A stretch of DNA of 64,000 nt from Puccinellia tenuiflora (taxonomy: Eukaryota; Streptophyta; Magnoliopsida; Poales; Poaceae): the NCBI GenBank assembly GCA_012064385.1, contig QRDG01000060.1:1224814-1288813 (forward strand), given 5' to 3'. A program made the translations under genes and the position numbers. Below, piece by piece: positions 1 to 9,990 of the stretch (within the stretch, counting starts at the first letter, position 1; each line of letters begins with the position of its first letter). A model generated the notes under the pieces. That model had not been told where the DNA came from, searched no databases, and worked only from the letters and a program-made list of their open reading frames with translations.

Positions 1-1005
1 GTGTATCAACCAGTTGAAGGCAGTACTGTTATGTTTTATGTTCAGTGTGTAGACTCTTGTGAATTTCTGCCAGTGCTCGAATGTAATTTCTCCAAATGGT
101 GACTAGATTTACCCAACTTGTCAGTTTCAAGTTTTAGCTAGTGTGTTCTAAACTGGTTTGATCTTTAGCTTTTATGATGACTTGTAAGCGTCAGTTCTTG
201 TAATCACCAATCCTGTCTGCCTGTGAACCTGAACGAACTCGTTGATATGCTCGTGTTCAGTTCTGTGGATGCACTGGTTGCATGTCAGTATCAATACATG
301 CTTTATGTTCATTGTGCAGATCCTTGGAAGCATCTCTTGGCATCCGGATCACAACTCCTGGATGTGTCTGAACCCTGCGCCTTTGCTGTATAAATAATCT
401 TGAAACTACATGGTTACAGTACAATTCCATGGATGTCTTCATCCACACTGTTTATTTTTTGATGAAGTGCTAACCACAAAACATTCAGTAGTATTTATTC
501 AGAGAACTTTGCTGCTCCCGGCAATACAAGTGCCAATTTGTCTGCACCTAATATCCTATCAACTAGCACATCGCGCTCTCAACACAAAACACAAATCCTG
601 GGAAGTTTGCAATTGTGCTCGAAAAGTTTATTATCTGATACTGAACATATGCTTGGAAATGCCTGTATTTTCTTGTGCATGAGCCGCTGTACGAATGCTA
701 TTTAGCAAATTGTGGATCCGATTGTCCCAACTAGTGATTTTTCTGCAATTTTTAGCCAGTGTGTTCTGAACTGTTTTTGGTAGCCTGCCTGTATTGATTT
801 CGAATTTCGTAATCAATAATCTTGTTGGCTGCCTCGGAGCCTAAACTAACAGTAGGATTATCTTTGTTTAGTGCGCAGATTCTTGACATGATCACATCAA
901 TCCTAGAAGTGTGATTTTTCATAATCGTTAATCTGTTTGGATGCCTCTGAACCCGAAAGAGCGGGTTGTTAATTTTCTCGCCCGCCTCATCAGTGACGAG
1001 AAGTA
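1..1005. other. Non-coding, diverged direct repeat, no gene
   Basis: I see no gene here. Two halves look like diverged copies of one unit. Around 95-160 and again around 725-790 the order 'caact.gt ... tttt agc.agtgtgttct.aactg' recurs. Motifs such as 'cagatycttg' recur near 318, 866 and elsewhere. It could be the intron or UTR of a gene lying to the left. Short open frames in it have no recognisable domain. Confidence 0.35.
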
Positions 1006-1009
1006 TTAT

Positions 1010-1300
1010 AAACGATAGGCAAATAAATAATGAACAAAAGAAAGATCAACACAGAACGAGATTTTAACGTGAAAACCCTTTCAAGAAGGAATAAAATTTT
1101 CACTATAATTGTGCGAGCTTACAACGTCGGGATTTACAACTGTTCGACTTATCCCAAACCGTCGGCTTACAAAGATATATAAAGGGGTGGTGACGTAAAC
1201 CCCAAGCCTCCCGACGACATACCTCGTTTCACTCCGTCAGAACTTACCCGTCTTATAAAAGAATAAGAAAGCATAGGCGTGCGGCTGCATCGTTCGCGAC
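1010..1300. repeat. Probable dispersed-repeat debris
   Basis: The stretch with 'gattttaacgtgaaaaccc' near 1060, followed by a GC-poor block and 'tatataaaggggtggtgac' near 1176, resembles sequence often seen in plant retroelement LTRs. This is judged from phrase-level memory only. No ends or target duplication are visible. Confidence 0.3.
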
Positions 1301-2279
1301 TGCCTGCGGGTGGATGGTTGTGTGTTAGGTCCCTGTTTTAGCTTGTGTTAAGCAGTGGAGGTGCGGTAGTGCTGTAGGTAGTTCCCATATTCTTGCCATG
1401 GTGGCTGAGTAATGGCTTTGTCTGATGGTACCATCTTGTTGTCATCAGCAATCGAGCTTGATTATCTGATATCGAAAACATGCTTGTCATTAATACTTGT
1501 CTCACTCATAAAATAAAGATTAAGTTATATGACAAGTGAATATCAACCTTACATAATTGAAAGATACGAGAAATCTATGCAAAAAAACCAACGCATGTCA
1601 CTATCCTTCGGTAACACCATAGCAACCACTATAGAAAAAAAAATGGACAAATCACCTCTTCACCCGTTGAGCTCTATCACTGATCTGCAGCTTTATGGAT
1701 TTCCAAAATATTTTGTCAGAGATAAAATCATTACCGTTGAAAAGATGGTAGCACGACCCCGAACACGCCATCAAACTACAAATCTAACACCCCATGACAA
1801 CGCGCGTCGAAGTAGAAAACCAAAACTGCCGTCTCCAACCACAAACCCAACACAAGATGCATCATCATTCAGCTGTCACCAACATAGACAGCTGCACGTA
1901 CTGTCATCTCGAGCTCCACTCCGACGCTGGAGAAAACGTCGTCGCAACGACGAAGCTCCATCTAGTATTTGCCGGTGTTATTAGAATTAAACACGGCGTG
2001 TGTCCGTGTAGTACACGAGTAGCACAGCGTGTCGATCGGTCCTATAGCACATACGCATATATGTGCCCCTAGCTGGTAGGGTTGTAATCTAACCGTGTGA
2101 CTCGTACTAGATCGATCAAGTCGATAGCTGCGCGGCTATTTTACGTGCGCATCTGGCCGGACATGAGTCGACAATAGCTGCGGTGCTAGCTATCTTTGCG
2201 CAACGACGGATCGTTCGGATCGCCGTCTTCGCGACGTTGTGTGCCTGGGCCAACAGCTGGTACGTTCATCGATCTCGCC
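1301..2279. other. Intergenic and upstream region of MATH-BTB copy 1
   Basis: No supported gene. A 151-codon open frame from 1529 has low-complexity, non-protein-like composition. The final stretch, 'gttcatcgatctcgcc' just before the ATG at 2280, resembles the bases before the ATG of the second copy at 7413 ('gttcatctggcc'). The duplicated block therefore begins at least slightly upstream of the coding region. Confidence 0.4.
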
Positions 2280-3347
2280 ATGTCATTCGCGGGCGTATCC
2301 TTGATCCGCGACGGAAAACTATGGCCATCTTCGTCGGTCATCGACGACGCCGGCACCGCCAGCGGGTACCACCTGCTGGTGGTCGAAGGCTACTCGCGCA
2401 CCAAGGCCGACGTCCCCAACGGCCAATACATCTGGTCACGCGCTTTCAGAGTCGGAGGATACCTCTGGACTCTCCGATACTACCCGAACGGCGTGACGTC
2501 GGGCTACGCCGACTTTATCTCCGCTGCTGTTTTTCTTGCTGATGATGTTGCCGTGAAGGCAAAGTGCGTGTTTAGCTTCATCGACCAGGCCGACAAGCAC
2601 GAGCCATCGTACATTCGCACCCAGAAAACATATGACTTCCGTAACAATGGTAAGTGCTCCATCCGGTGCGCCCTAGAGAATTCAAAACATCTCAAGGATG
2701 ATAGATTCACCATCCGGTGCGACGTCGTCATCATCGAGGGCGTCGACGCCAAGGGCACCACTTCACCGTTCGTCACAGTGCCACCGCCCGACATGCAAAT
2801 ACACTTGACCGATCTCCTGATGACCGAGGAAGGCGCCGACGTGACCTTTCAGGTTGGTGGCGAGACGTTCCCTGCTCACCGGTGCATCCTCGCGGCCCGG
2901 TCTAGAGTTTTCAAGGCCGAGCTTTTTGGCCCGATGAAGGAGGGCACGGCGACTGCGGACGCCATACTTGTAGAGGACATGGATGCTCAAGTTTTCAGGG
3001 CAATGCTTGCGTTTATTTACCGTGACTCCGAACCAGAGCTGGAGAAAGGAGATGACGATGAAGCTGACATTTGGCAGCAGCTGCTCGCTGCGGCGGATAG
3101 GTATGATCTCGAGCGGCTGAAGCTCATGTGTGAAGACAAGTTGTGCGGGTTCATCGACGTGAAGACCACGACGGCCATCCTAGCTCTAGCCGAGCGCCAC
3201 AGTTGTGATGGGCTGAAGAATGCATGCTACAATTTTCTGGCCGTTCCGGGAAATGCGAAGACTGTCGTGGCCACTGATGGCTTCGACGATCTGATCAATA
3301 GCTCCCCAACTGTTGTGAAGGAGTTAATTGTCATGCTTGCGCCTTAG
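2280..3347 (+). CDS. MATH-BTB domain protein, tandem copy 1
   Basis: Single-exon gene of 355 codons. An N-terminal MATH (TRAF-homology) domain spans about residues 28-150 (YHLLVVEGYSRTK, FRVGGYLW, YYPNG). A BTB/POZ domain spans about 176-295 (LTDLLMTEEGADVTFQVGG, PAHRCILAARSRVF, ELFGPMKEG). A BPM-type C-terminal tail follows. In this family the BTB domain binds cullin-3 and the MATH domain recruits substrates for ubiquitination; grasses have greatly expanded it. I chose ATG 2280 rather than the in-frame TTG at 2196 because it matches the start of the paralogue at 7413 (MSFAG.SLIRDGKLWP). No frameshift or stop is seen. A MITE begins 15 bp after the stop, so it lies in the 3'UTR or polyadenylation region. 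Function is from family knowledge; substrate is unknown. Confidence 0.93.
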   Translation: MSFAGVSLIRDGKLWPSSSVIDDAGTASGYHLLVVEGYSRTKADVPNGQYIWSRAFRVGGYLWTLRYYPNGVTSGYADFISAAVFLADDVAVKAKCVFSFIDQADKHEPSYIRTQKTYDFRNNGKCSIRCALENSKHLKDDRFTIRCDVVIIEGVDAKGTTSPFVTVPPPDMQIHLTDLLMTEEGADVTFQVGGETFPAHRCILAARSRVFKAELFGPMKEGTATADAILVEDMDAQVFRAMLAFIYRDSEPELEKGDDDEADIWQQLLAAADRYDLERLKLMCEDKLCGFIDVKTTTAILALAERHSCDGLKNACYNFLAVPGNAKTVVATDGFDDLINSSPTVVKELIVMLAP

Positions 3348-3362
3348 TGTTCATGTTTTCTA

Positions 3363-3570
3363 CTCCCTCCAGTACAGTTTGCTAGGCGTACTTTTAAAAT
3401 CATGCAATTCCAAAACTCCTCCTCACATTTTAGGCGTATTAGTATTAAATGTTGTTTGTGAACCAATCAAAAAGAATGGAGAGAGTTGATTACTGGATGG
3501 AGAGCCAATGAAATATCACCTAGATGCTAGAGAATTCTCATGCGTGCCTTCCAAACCGTACCGGAGGGAG
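3363..3570. mobile_element. Stowaway MITE in the 3' end of MATH-BTB copy 1
   Basis: The element is flanked by TA on both sides (3361-3362 and 3571-3572). Its ends are inverted repeats: left CTCCCTCCAGTACAGTTTG, right reads inward CTCCCTCCGGTACGGTTTG. The length of 208 bp and the CTCCCTCC terminus are typical of Tc1/Mariner-type Stowaway elements. The paralogue has an unoccupied TA at 8521-8522 in the matching sequence. Confidence 0.88.
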
Positions 3571-3782
3571 TAATGTTCTTTAGCTACTTAAAGTAGTTAG
3601 GCTCGTGAATCGTATTGGACTTGCTTGTTCTCTTGTCATGGTTTTTGTTTTGTTTTTCCCAAGAGATAGAATGCTTTTGGTGATATTTTTTACTATGGAA
3701 ATATCTAATCACTATAAGGAAGAAACATCTGACATAACCACCTGCAACTTGGTTAAATAGACCACAACTACACAAGATTGTA

Positions 3783-4042
3783 CTGCCTCTCCATTCTTAG
3801 AAATAAAATATGTATATATTTAAAAAAACAAACAATGTAAGTTTTGACAAATTTTATAGAAAAATTATTAGCATATACAATGCAAAATTAATATCGTTAG
3901 AAATATCATGAAATATATTTTCATATAATATCTATATAGGATTGTAGTTACTGATAGTTTTTTCTAAAACAAACTTGATCAAACATTACATTCTTTGACT
4001 TCTGAAAAAAGTTGTAGGCATTCTTTTCAGGAGCAGAGGGAG
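3783..4042. mobile_element. Second, more diverged Stowaway-like MITE
   Basis: TA-flanked (3781-3782, 4043-4044) AT-rich block of 260 bp. It begins CTGCCTCTCC and ends GCAGAGGGAG. The interior carries the 'tttgacaaattttatagaaaaa' type of text seen in many grass Stowaway elements. The TIRs match only loosely, so this is less certain than the neighbouring element. It too is absent from the equivalent flank of copy 2. Confidence 0.55.
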
Positions 4043-4044
4043 TA

Positions 4045-5470
4045 CGTTATTGTCTCGCGCTCAGATAAGAGGAAGATACAAGTGAGATAATATTCTCATG
4101 TACAAGAAGTGATTGGCGTGTCGACTTATGGGATAAAAGCACTTAGATTTAGAGAGCACAAGGCTTTATAGTTGTAATACTCTTTCATCAAGAAAATTTC
4201 TACCAATTTCACGAACCATTGATGATCCACATTGAATTTGCAAGCTGGATCCAGAGTTAAATCCTCTTCAACTTGATGAGCCGTCATTGTACACAAATTG
4301 TCTCGTGGACCCCACAAATCGATGACATGTAATTTCTTAAGATTTTGGTTAGAAAATATTGCACACAAATTAATAATTCGACATATTTACATATTAGCAT
4401 GCAAGTAATTTTATTGCCATGTGGGAAGACTAAGCCACAGAGCAGGGGCGCAAGCTCACTGGTTTTGCCACTGCTCGAAATCATAGTTCGACTCGAGGGA
4501 ATCTTTTTTTATTGTACCATTTTCTTAAAAATAGAAAAAAGTATTTAATGTTGTAGGTCCCACTATGTAGAAACATTATTTAATATTTTTACAGTGACAA
4601 CACATCAACTTCTAGAGTTGTGATCAAGTATTCATATGGGATTTTTAGCGGCATCGAATAATACCATCGAACATGTATAGGATGTTGCAATGGCAGAAGC
4701 TATTGCCCTTCGGAATGGTTTATCCTTGGGAGTACCTCCGAGTGCATGGAAGTAGACACAATGTTGGAGGCATGACACTCAGCTGGTCAAACAATGGTGG
4801 TCTACCAATGTGATCAATTATCTCCATATTTTAGTCCTATCGTCTATGAGTATAGTCAGAGATGATTTTTTTTTGAGAAAACTGGTTTCTCCCTGATTTC
4901 ATTAGAAACCACGGTAGTAGAGGTTCAACAATAGGAGATAGTCTAACAATAGGACATATGCTAATAGAGTTGTACACCTTTGTGATGCATGTTTAAAGGG
5001 TTGGAAAGTATGTGTTGCTATAGGAGGATTCTCTTATAGGCATAGAATGCAGCTTAAGAGACATTCACTGGTTTTAAAAATCTTAAGATAGCAATCACCA
5101 CGTATAATTTTTTGTTGCGACATACCGTTCGTAAACTTCTGGGTCTGCCACTACCCCATGCAAGGGAAAGAGGAAAAGTCAAAAGAATAAACTGAGCCTA
5201 TTTTTTCGATGTGTAGGAATAAAATATTGTAAATTCTTAAGGAGTTGGAGCAAAATTTGGTATTACCTTTTCACTAAACAGTAGTCAAACTTGTCTAGGA
5301 AGATTTCCCCTTTTGGTAGCACAACTAACAATGTATGCCACAAAAACATTTTGGTTAACAACTAGTTGCATTTTTTCCATTTTAATTATGAGTTTTAAAA
5401 TTTGAACTTTTTTGAAAAGGGGAGAATACTCTGGCCTCTACATCGGTTGATGCATATCGCCTTTTTGTTG
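4045..5470. other. 3' flank of copy 1 and intergenic DNA
   Basis: No gene recognised. Bases about 4090-4270 align with about 8715-8910 downstream of copy 2 (shared: 'tgtacaagaa', 'aaagctttrtagttg', 'gaatttgcaagct', 'agagttaaa'). The segmental duplication therefore includes several hundred bases of 3' flank. Beyond about 4300 I see only AT-rich intergenic sequence. Confidence 0.5.
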
Positions 5471-5479
5471 GCTTATTAA

Positions 5480-6236
5480 AACTAGATTATGGAACAACTC
5501 AAGGCTTGCAAAAGGTCGATACTCTAAAATGAGAAAATAAAAATAAGCGCCACATCATCAGCTTGTAATAATGAAGTCAAGATGCCAACCGTATTGACTG
5601 GATTAGTCTCACACAACCATTTCCAAACGGCAGCATCCAGAACCCATGTTGTGGCGCTGCTCCGCCAGCATGAGATAAGACCCCATATTGATCCCGTGGG
5701 TAGCCATTGGGATAACCTGTAAAAAAACTTTAAAATGTTAAAAATGAAATCATTTCTTACATTCCATGTGGGCTAAATTAAAGCACAAATACCCACTCAA
5801 ATTTTGACTTTAACTTTCTTCTCGAACACTTTAACCAGTTGCCAAACATATTTGTTATATATTTCGGAGGGAAAAGGTTAAATGCATATGTACTATACGC
5901 CATTTTTTTTGCAAAGGGATAATCAATGAATAACTGATGCATTGTTTCTACTTTGTCACAATAGCAACATTTTGTATCATCCTACAAATTCCCTTTTGCC
6001 AAGTTGTGCTTAGTGAGAATTTATTTTTGTGATTATTTTATTGGAAATTTTGTTTCCCAAATGTATATGCGTAAAAAACGAGTGTGGTCATTCAAAAGAT
6101 CTGCATACATGGACTTCACCGTGAAAATAACGGATGTCGTTAATCGCCCTTTGAAGAGATCTTGATCATCCAATAACTCAACATCCATCAAAAGTTCAGT
6201 GTTACAGAAGATGTCGTAAATTTGATCTAAGAACAT
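5480..6236 (-). pseudogene. LINE reverse transcriptase remnant (zf-RVT region)
   Basis: The minus strand encodes the C-terminal zinc-binding region found at the end of plant LINE ORF2. A 67-codon open stretch (6236-6033) reads FTVKSMYADLLND and IWETKFPIK, as in the zf-RVT domain. After a frame break, bases about 5985-5920 read KCCYCDKVETMHQLF followed by a PFAK-like end, the Cys-Cys-His signature of that domain. No RT core is present and several stops interrupt the frame, so it is a decayed 3' fragment. Its ends are not clear. Confidence 0.6.
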
Positions 6237-6720
6237 GAAACATACAATTTTAGTGGCACTAAGCTTTAGAGTCGTGAACTAATTTTTACATAGATTTGAC
6301 CATCCGTAGAATTTGGTAAACTGTCACAATTTATACTATTGGAGGAGACTAGTGCGACACACAATTCTTCCATGGTGTTGCTAGTTACATCAGTCCCCGT
6401 ATGGGCTAGTGATGTCAGTCCTTCCTCCTCAACACCTATATCAGGTCGTAGGGTATGATCCCTGGTGGTCAAGAACTCGGGGATCTTAGAGTTCAACGTG
6501 GTCTTGACAGATTTGAGCACGATGCCGATTGCCGCCTCGATCGCTTCCATATTTGAGGTCATCGTGGTTCTGACGACATCGACGGTGTTGGTCTTAGGTG
6601 ATAGTATCATCGACATAAAGGTTGACACCATCAAACATCTCCGTGTAGGTGGCAAATCAGGTCTCGTAGGCCTCCGCCTTCTACGCCTTGAGCAACTCGT
6701 ATAGAACTTCAGACTCCGAC

Positions 6721-6798
6721 GACAAATTTTCAACATTTCCAATCAGTGGTGAAAGGCGAAGCGGGTTGCATGGGATTGGAAATGTTGGAAAATTTGTC
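6721..6798. repeat. 24-bp inverted repeat with short loop
   Basis: Bases 6721-6744 are the reverse complement of 6774-6798 except for one extra G in the right arm. The loop is 29 bases. Such a transcript would form a strong hairpin. No flanking target duplication was seen, so I cannot call it a MITE. Confidence 0.75.
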
Positions 6799-6799
6799 T

Positions 6800-6870
6800 G
6801 GGACAAACAATGCGTCGGGATGTACAAATCAATGGACTGGAGACCAGCCATAATTACCATTGTTTGTCCC
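6800..6870. repeat. 13-bp inverted repeat adjoining the previous one
   Basis: GGGACAAACAATG at 6800-6812 is perfectly complementary to CATTGTTTGTCCC at 6858-6870, with a 45-base loop. It directly abuts the 6721-6798 foldback, so the two may be parts of one decayed structure. Confidence 0.7.
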
Positions 6871-7412
6871 TCGCTTCTCTCTCGTGGAAATCACTCGATC
6901 AACTCAACTCAAAACAATCAAGCTAACCTGCAAATCAGCGGATCCGGCCGTTCTTCCGAAACCACAGACACATCCAGATCATACACGGGCACATGGCACA
7001 GCCGTTCCATCATTTTTTTGATGGGAATATGGCATTCCATTCAGCCGTTCCACCATTTCACTTCCAAGTCAAGTTTTTTTTTCCTGAGAATCTCCACCCG
7101 TGAGGATACCCGGAGCCCATCTCTTCTTTCCGGGCCTGTTGCTTCGTGGCCCATCAGCTGGATCAGTCGAGTTCTTCCTTGTGTTGCCTCTAGGTGGGAC
7201 CAAGTTGCCGATAGAGAACAGAAGCGCGGCGAATCCGGGCTGGCAGCAGTGGAGACGACGCTACCCCTGCAATATAACTGAATCTGGAAACAGACCGCGG
7301 GATTTGGGGCGAGATTGTTTCCGTGCGTGAAAAACAATCGGACGTCTGATCCAAAATAATATCCTGCCGATTATACAGCTAGCAGAATCAGGGTTCGTCT
7401 GTTCATCTGGCC

Positions 7413-8507
7413 ATGTCATTCGCGGGCGCCTCCTTGATCCGCGACGGCAAGCTATGGCCAGCCGCGTCGGCCATCCAGGACGCCGGCGCCGCCAGAGGGT
7501 ACCACCTGCTGGTCGTCGAAGGCTACTCGCGCACCAAGGCCGACGTCCCCAACGGCAGTTACATCCAGTCTCGCTCTTTCAGAGTTGGAGGGTACCTCTG
7601 GCGTATCCATTACTACCCGAACGGCAGCTCGTGGGTCTTCGCAGACTATATCTCCGGTGCTCTCGTTCTTGCTCAGGATGTTGCAGAGCCTGTAAAGGCG
7701 CAATTCAGGTTTAGTTTCGCCGCTGAGCAGGAGGAGCCATCACCCATCCGTGCGACCCAAGTAGTTGACTTCCATCACAAATATTACCCTGCACACTTCA
7801 GCAATCTCATAAGGAGGGATGCCCTGGAGAATTCAAAACATCTCAAGGATGATAGTTTCACCATCAGGTGCGACGTCGTCGTCATCGAGCACGTCAACGC
7901 CAAAGGCACCGGCGCTGCCTCGCCATTCCTCAAGGTGCCACCACCCGACATGCAACGGCACTTCACCGATCTTCTGATGGCCAAGGAAGGCACCGACGTG
8001 ACGTTCAAGGTCCGCGGCGAGACGTTCGCCGCACACCGGTGCGTCCTCGCAGCCCGGTCTAGAGTCTTCCGGGCTGAGCTGTTTGGCCCGATGAAGGAGG
8101 GCACGGCGACTGCCGGCGCCATACTTGTAGAGGACATGGATGCTCAAGTTTTCGGGGGAATGCTTGCCTTCATTTACAGCGACTCGGAGCCAGAGCTGGG
8201 GAAGGATGATGATGTAGATTTGACGTGGCAGTGGCAGCAGCTGCTTATTGCGGCGGATAGGTATGATCTCCAGCGGCTGAAGCTCATGTGTGAAGATAAG
8301 TTATGCGGGCTCATCGACGTGAGCACCACGACGACCATACTGGCTCTAGCCGAGCGCCACAGCTGTGATGGGCTGAAGAAGGCGTGCTACGATTTTCTGG
8401 CCGCTCCGGGAAATGCCAAGACTGTCGTGGCCACTGATGGCTTCGATGATCTGGTCAGCAGCTGCCCCTCTGTTATGAAGGAGCTGATTGTTATGTTTGC
8501 GCCTTAG
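7413..8507 (+). CDS. MATH-BTB domain protein, tandem copy 2
   Basis: Single-exon gene of 364 codons, paralogous along its full length to the gene at 2280. MATH domain about residues 28-150 (YHLLVVEGYSRTKADVPNG, SFRVGGYLWRIHYYPNG). BTB domain about 180-300 (FTDLLMAKEGTDVTFKVRG, AAHRCVLAARSRVF, ELFGPMKEG). It has small in-frame length differences from copy 1, for example a longer acidic stretch (ELGKDDDVDLTWQWQQ) before the last BTB helices. It is probably a substrate adaptor of cullin-3 ubiquitin ligases, by family. The start ATG is followed by the same SFAG..LIRDGKLWP as copy 1. The 3' flank is free of the MITEs seen after copy 1. Both copies appear functional; nothing shows which one is expressed. 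Confidence 0.94.
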   Translation: MSFAGASLIRDGKLWPAASAIQDAGAARGYHLLVVEGYSRTKADVPNGSYIQSRSFRVGGYLWRIHYYPNGSSWVFADYISGALVLAQDVAEPVKAQFRFSFAAEQEEPSPIRATQVVDFHHKYYPAHFSNLIRRDALENSKHLKDDSFTIRCDVVVIEHVNAKGTGAASPFLKVPPPDMQRHFTDLLMAKEGTDVTFKVRGETFAAHRCVLAARSRVFRAELFGPMKEGTATAGAILVEDMDAQVFGGMLAFIYSDSEPELGKDDDVDLTWQWQQLLIAADRYDLQRLKLMCEDKLCGLIDVSTTTTILALAERHSCDGLKKACYDFLAAPGNAKTVVATDGFDDLVSSCPSVMKELIVMFAP

Positions 8508-8960
8508 TGTTCATGTCTTCTAAATTTCAGTTCTCTACCGGTTAAGATTGGGTTTGTGATTTTACTGAATCTTATTGGACTTGCTTGTTCTCTGGTCATG
8601 GTTTGTTGGTTTCCCCATGAGATAGAATGCTTCTGGTGATATTTACTTTTAGTATTTTTGCAACCGCCATCATTACATTGTACTACTAGTTAATTTACTG
8701 TTTGTCAAATAATATCTCATGTACAAGAACCGTTCGGCGTGTTGTCTCATGAAGCTATAGAGGACACAAAGCTTTGTAGTTGGTAAATAATCTTTCACCA
8801 TGGTGCTTTTTGCCAATTCTACGAACCACTCTATGAAACATGTTTGTATTCGTTGATAATCCTCATCGAATTTGCAAGCTGATTCAAGAGTTAAACCTAG
8901 AGTGCGGGTGCATTTTCCACGGCGTGTAGCAGTTCAGTTTTTTTTTTTTGCAGGCAGCAG
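8508..8960. other. 3' flank of copy 2, duplicated with copy 1
   Basis: The flank shares text with that of copy 1: 'tgttcatgt.ttcta' right after the stop, then 'attggacttgcttgttctct' at about 8574 (3616 in copy 1) and 'agatagaatgctt.tggtgatat'. It contains the unoccupied TA (8521-8522) that corresponds to the MITE site of copy 1. No gene seen. Confidence 0.6.
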
Positions 8961-9099
8961 TAATTCAAGTTGGCCCGTGTACCAATATGCTCATGTCCAA
9001 AATGAGGAAGGGAAAAACTACCGAACTGCAGCAGATAGGGGGAAATAACATGATGAGCAGATTCATCAATTTATTCACCGATTGATATATCAATTGCAA

Positions 9100-9640
9100 C
9101 GATAATGATGACTTAAAAAGCAAAGGTTTATCTGACAGCAAGTCCTTCATTGTGACATGTACCACCTGCAGATTGAGCTTTCTTAAATTGGGGAAACCAT
9201 TCAAATCGGGTGGCAATTTGGTAAACACTAAGCTAAGCTGAATACACCGTAGACGGGACAGGCTTAGCGGTCCAAGAGCTCGGCAGGGAGTAAATACCGA
9301 TCATGGCGACCACAGAACTCATCTGGTACTAGATCAAAAGCTAGATTCTTCTTCTGAGAGGCCGCGACAAACCTAATCCAGTTGTCGACATGGACAACCA
9401 GCTCTCCGTCAAACTCAACTTGACCTCAAAATCTTCCACAAACATGCCGTTGTGCCTCTGCAGGCGCCGTCGAATCTCAGTCTGGGGTGGATCGTCCGGA
9501 TGGCTCCAGATTCGCTGGACAGGATACTGGTCCTTGTAGCCTCCTTGAGCGGCAACTCTGGCAGAACCTTGCACTATATGTCCTGCACCGGCAGAAATAT
9601 CACAAGTAAAAATTCCGGCTCATCCAGAAACACCTGAAAA
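9100..9640 (-). pseudogene. F-box/LRR/FBD-type gene fragment
   Basis: Three minus-strand frames in order give the middle of a grass F-box/FBD protein. First, around 9574-9410: HPDDPPQTEIRRRLQRHNG and FEVKLSLTE. Then, after a shift, about 9405-9290: NWIRFVAASQKKNLAFDL and RYLLPAELLD. Then, after another shift, about 9270-9130: LSLSRLRCIQLS and TKLPPDLNGFPNLRKL. The order and wording are those of the region between the F-box and the FBD domain. The frame breaks and the missing ends make it a pseudogene fragment. It is not part of the neighbouring hydrolase gene. Confidence 0.6.
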
Positions 9641-9990
9641 CTCTGATTTCATTCACGCCCAACACCAAGTCAGTGGTGAGGAAAAGGGTCTAAGTTCAAC
9701 ATACCCCCGTTAGGCATAAAATTCCGAATCCTGAAGCCTATGATAACTCTGTAACAAGACAAATTGAGTGAAACTTTCACCTCAGCGATCGACTTTACAC
9801 ATCCAACTAACTCTACAATAACTGGCATATCCATATGCTTGTATTTTAGATATCACCGTTTGGTTTTAAAAAAAGCTTCTCTTTTACACACCGTAGTACA
9901 AGATCTAACTTGTACCAGTACATCAACAACATATAAACGGACCCTGCAGAGTCCTCGCGGATCGGAGACCACTTCGTAATTGTCAAACAC

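Larger units (their letters stand above)
6266..7412. other. Intergenic and upstream region of MATH-BTB copy 2, with foldbacks
   Basis: A 158-codon minus-strand frame (6742-6266) has no recognisable domain and I do not call it. Two foldbacks lie at 6721-6798 and 6800-6870 (listed separately). From 6871 to 7412 I see no gene; it is the likely promoter side of the second MATH-BTB gene. Confidence 0.4.

Noticed and set aside
1529..1984. 151-codon open frame
   Set aside because: Composition follows the DNA, no domain, no homologous wording. It lies in intergenic sequence.
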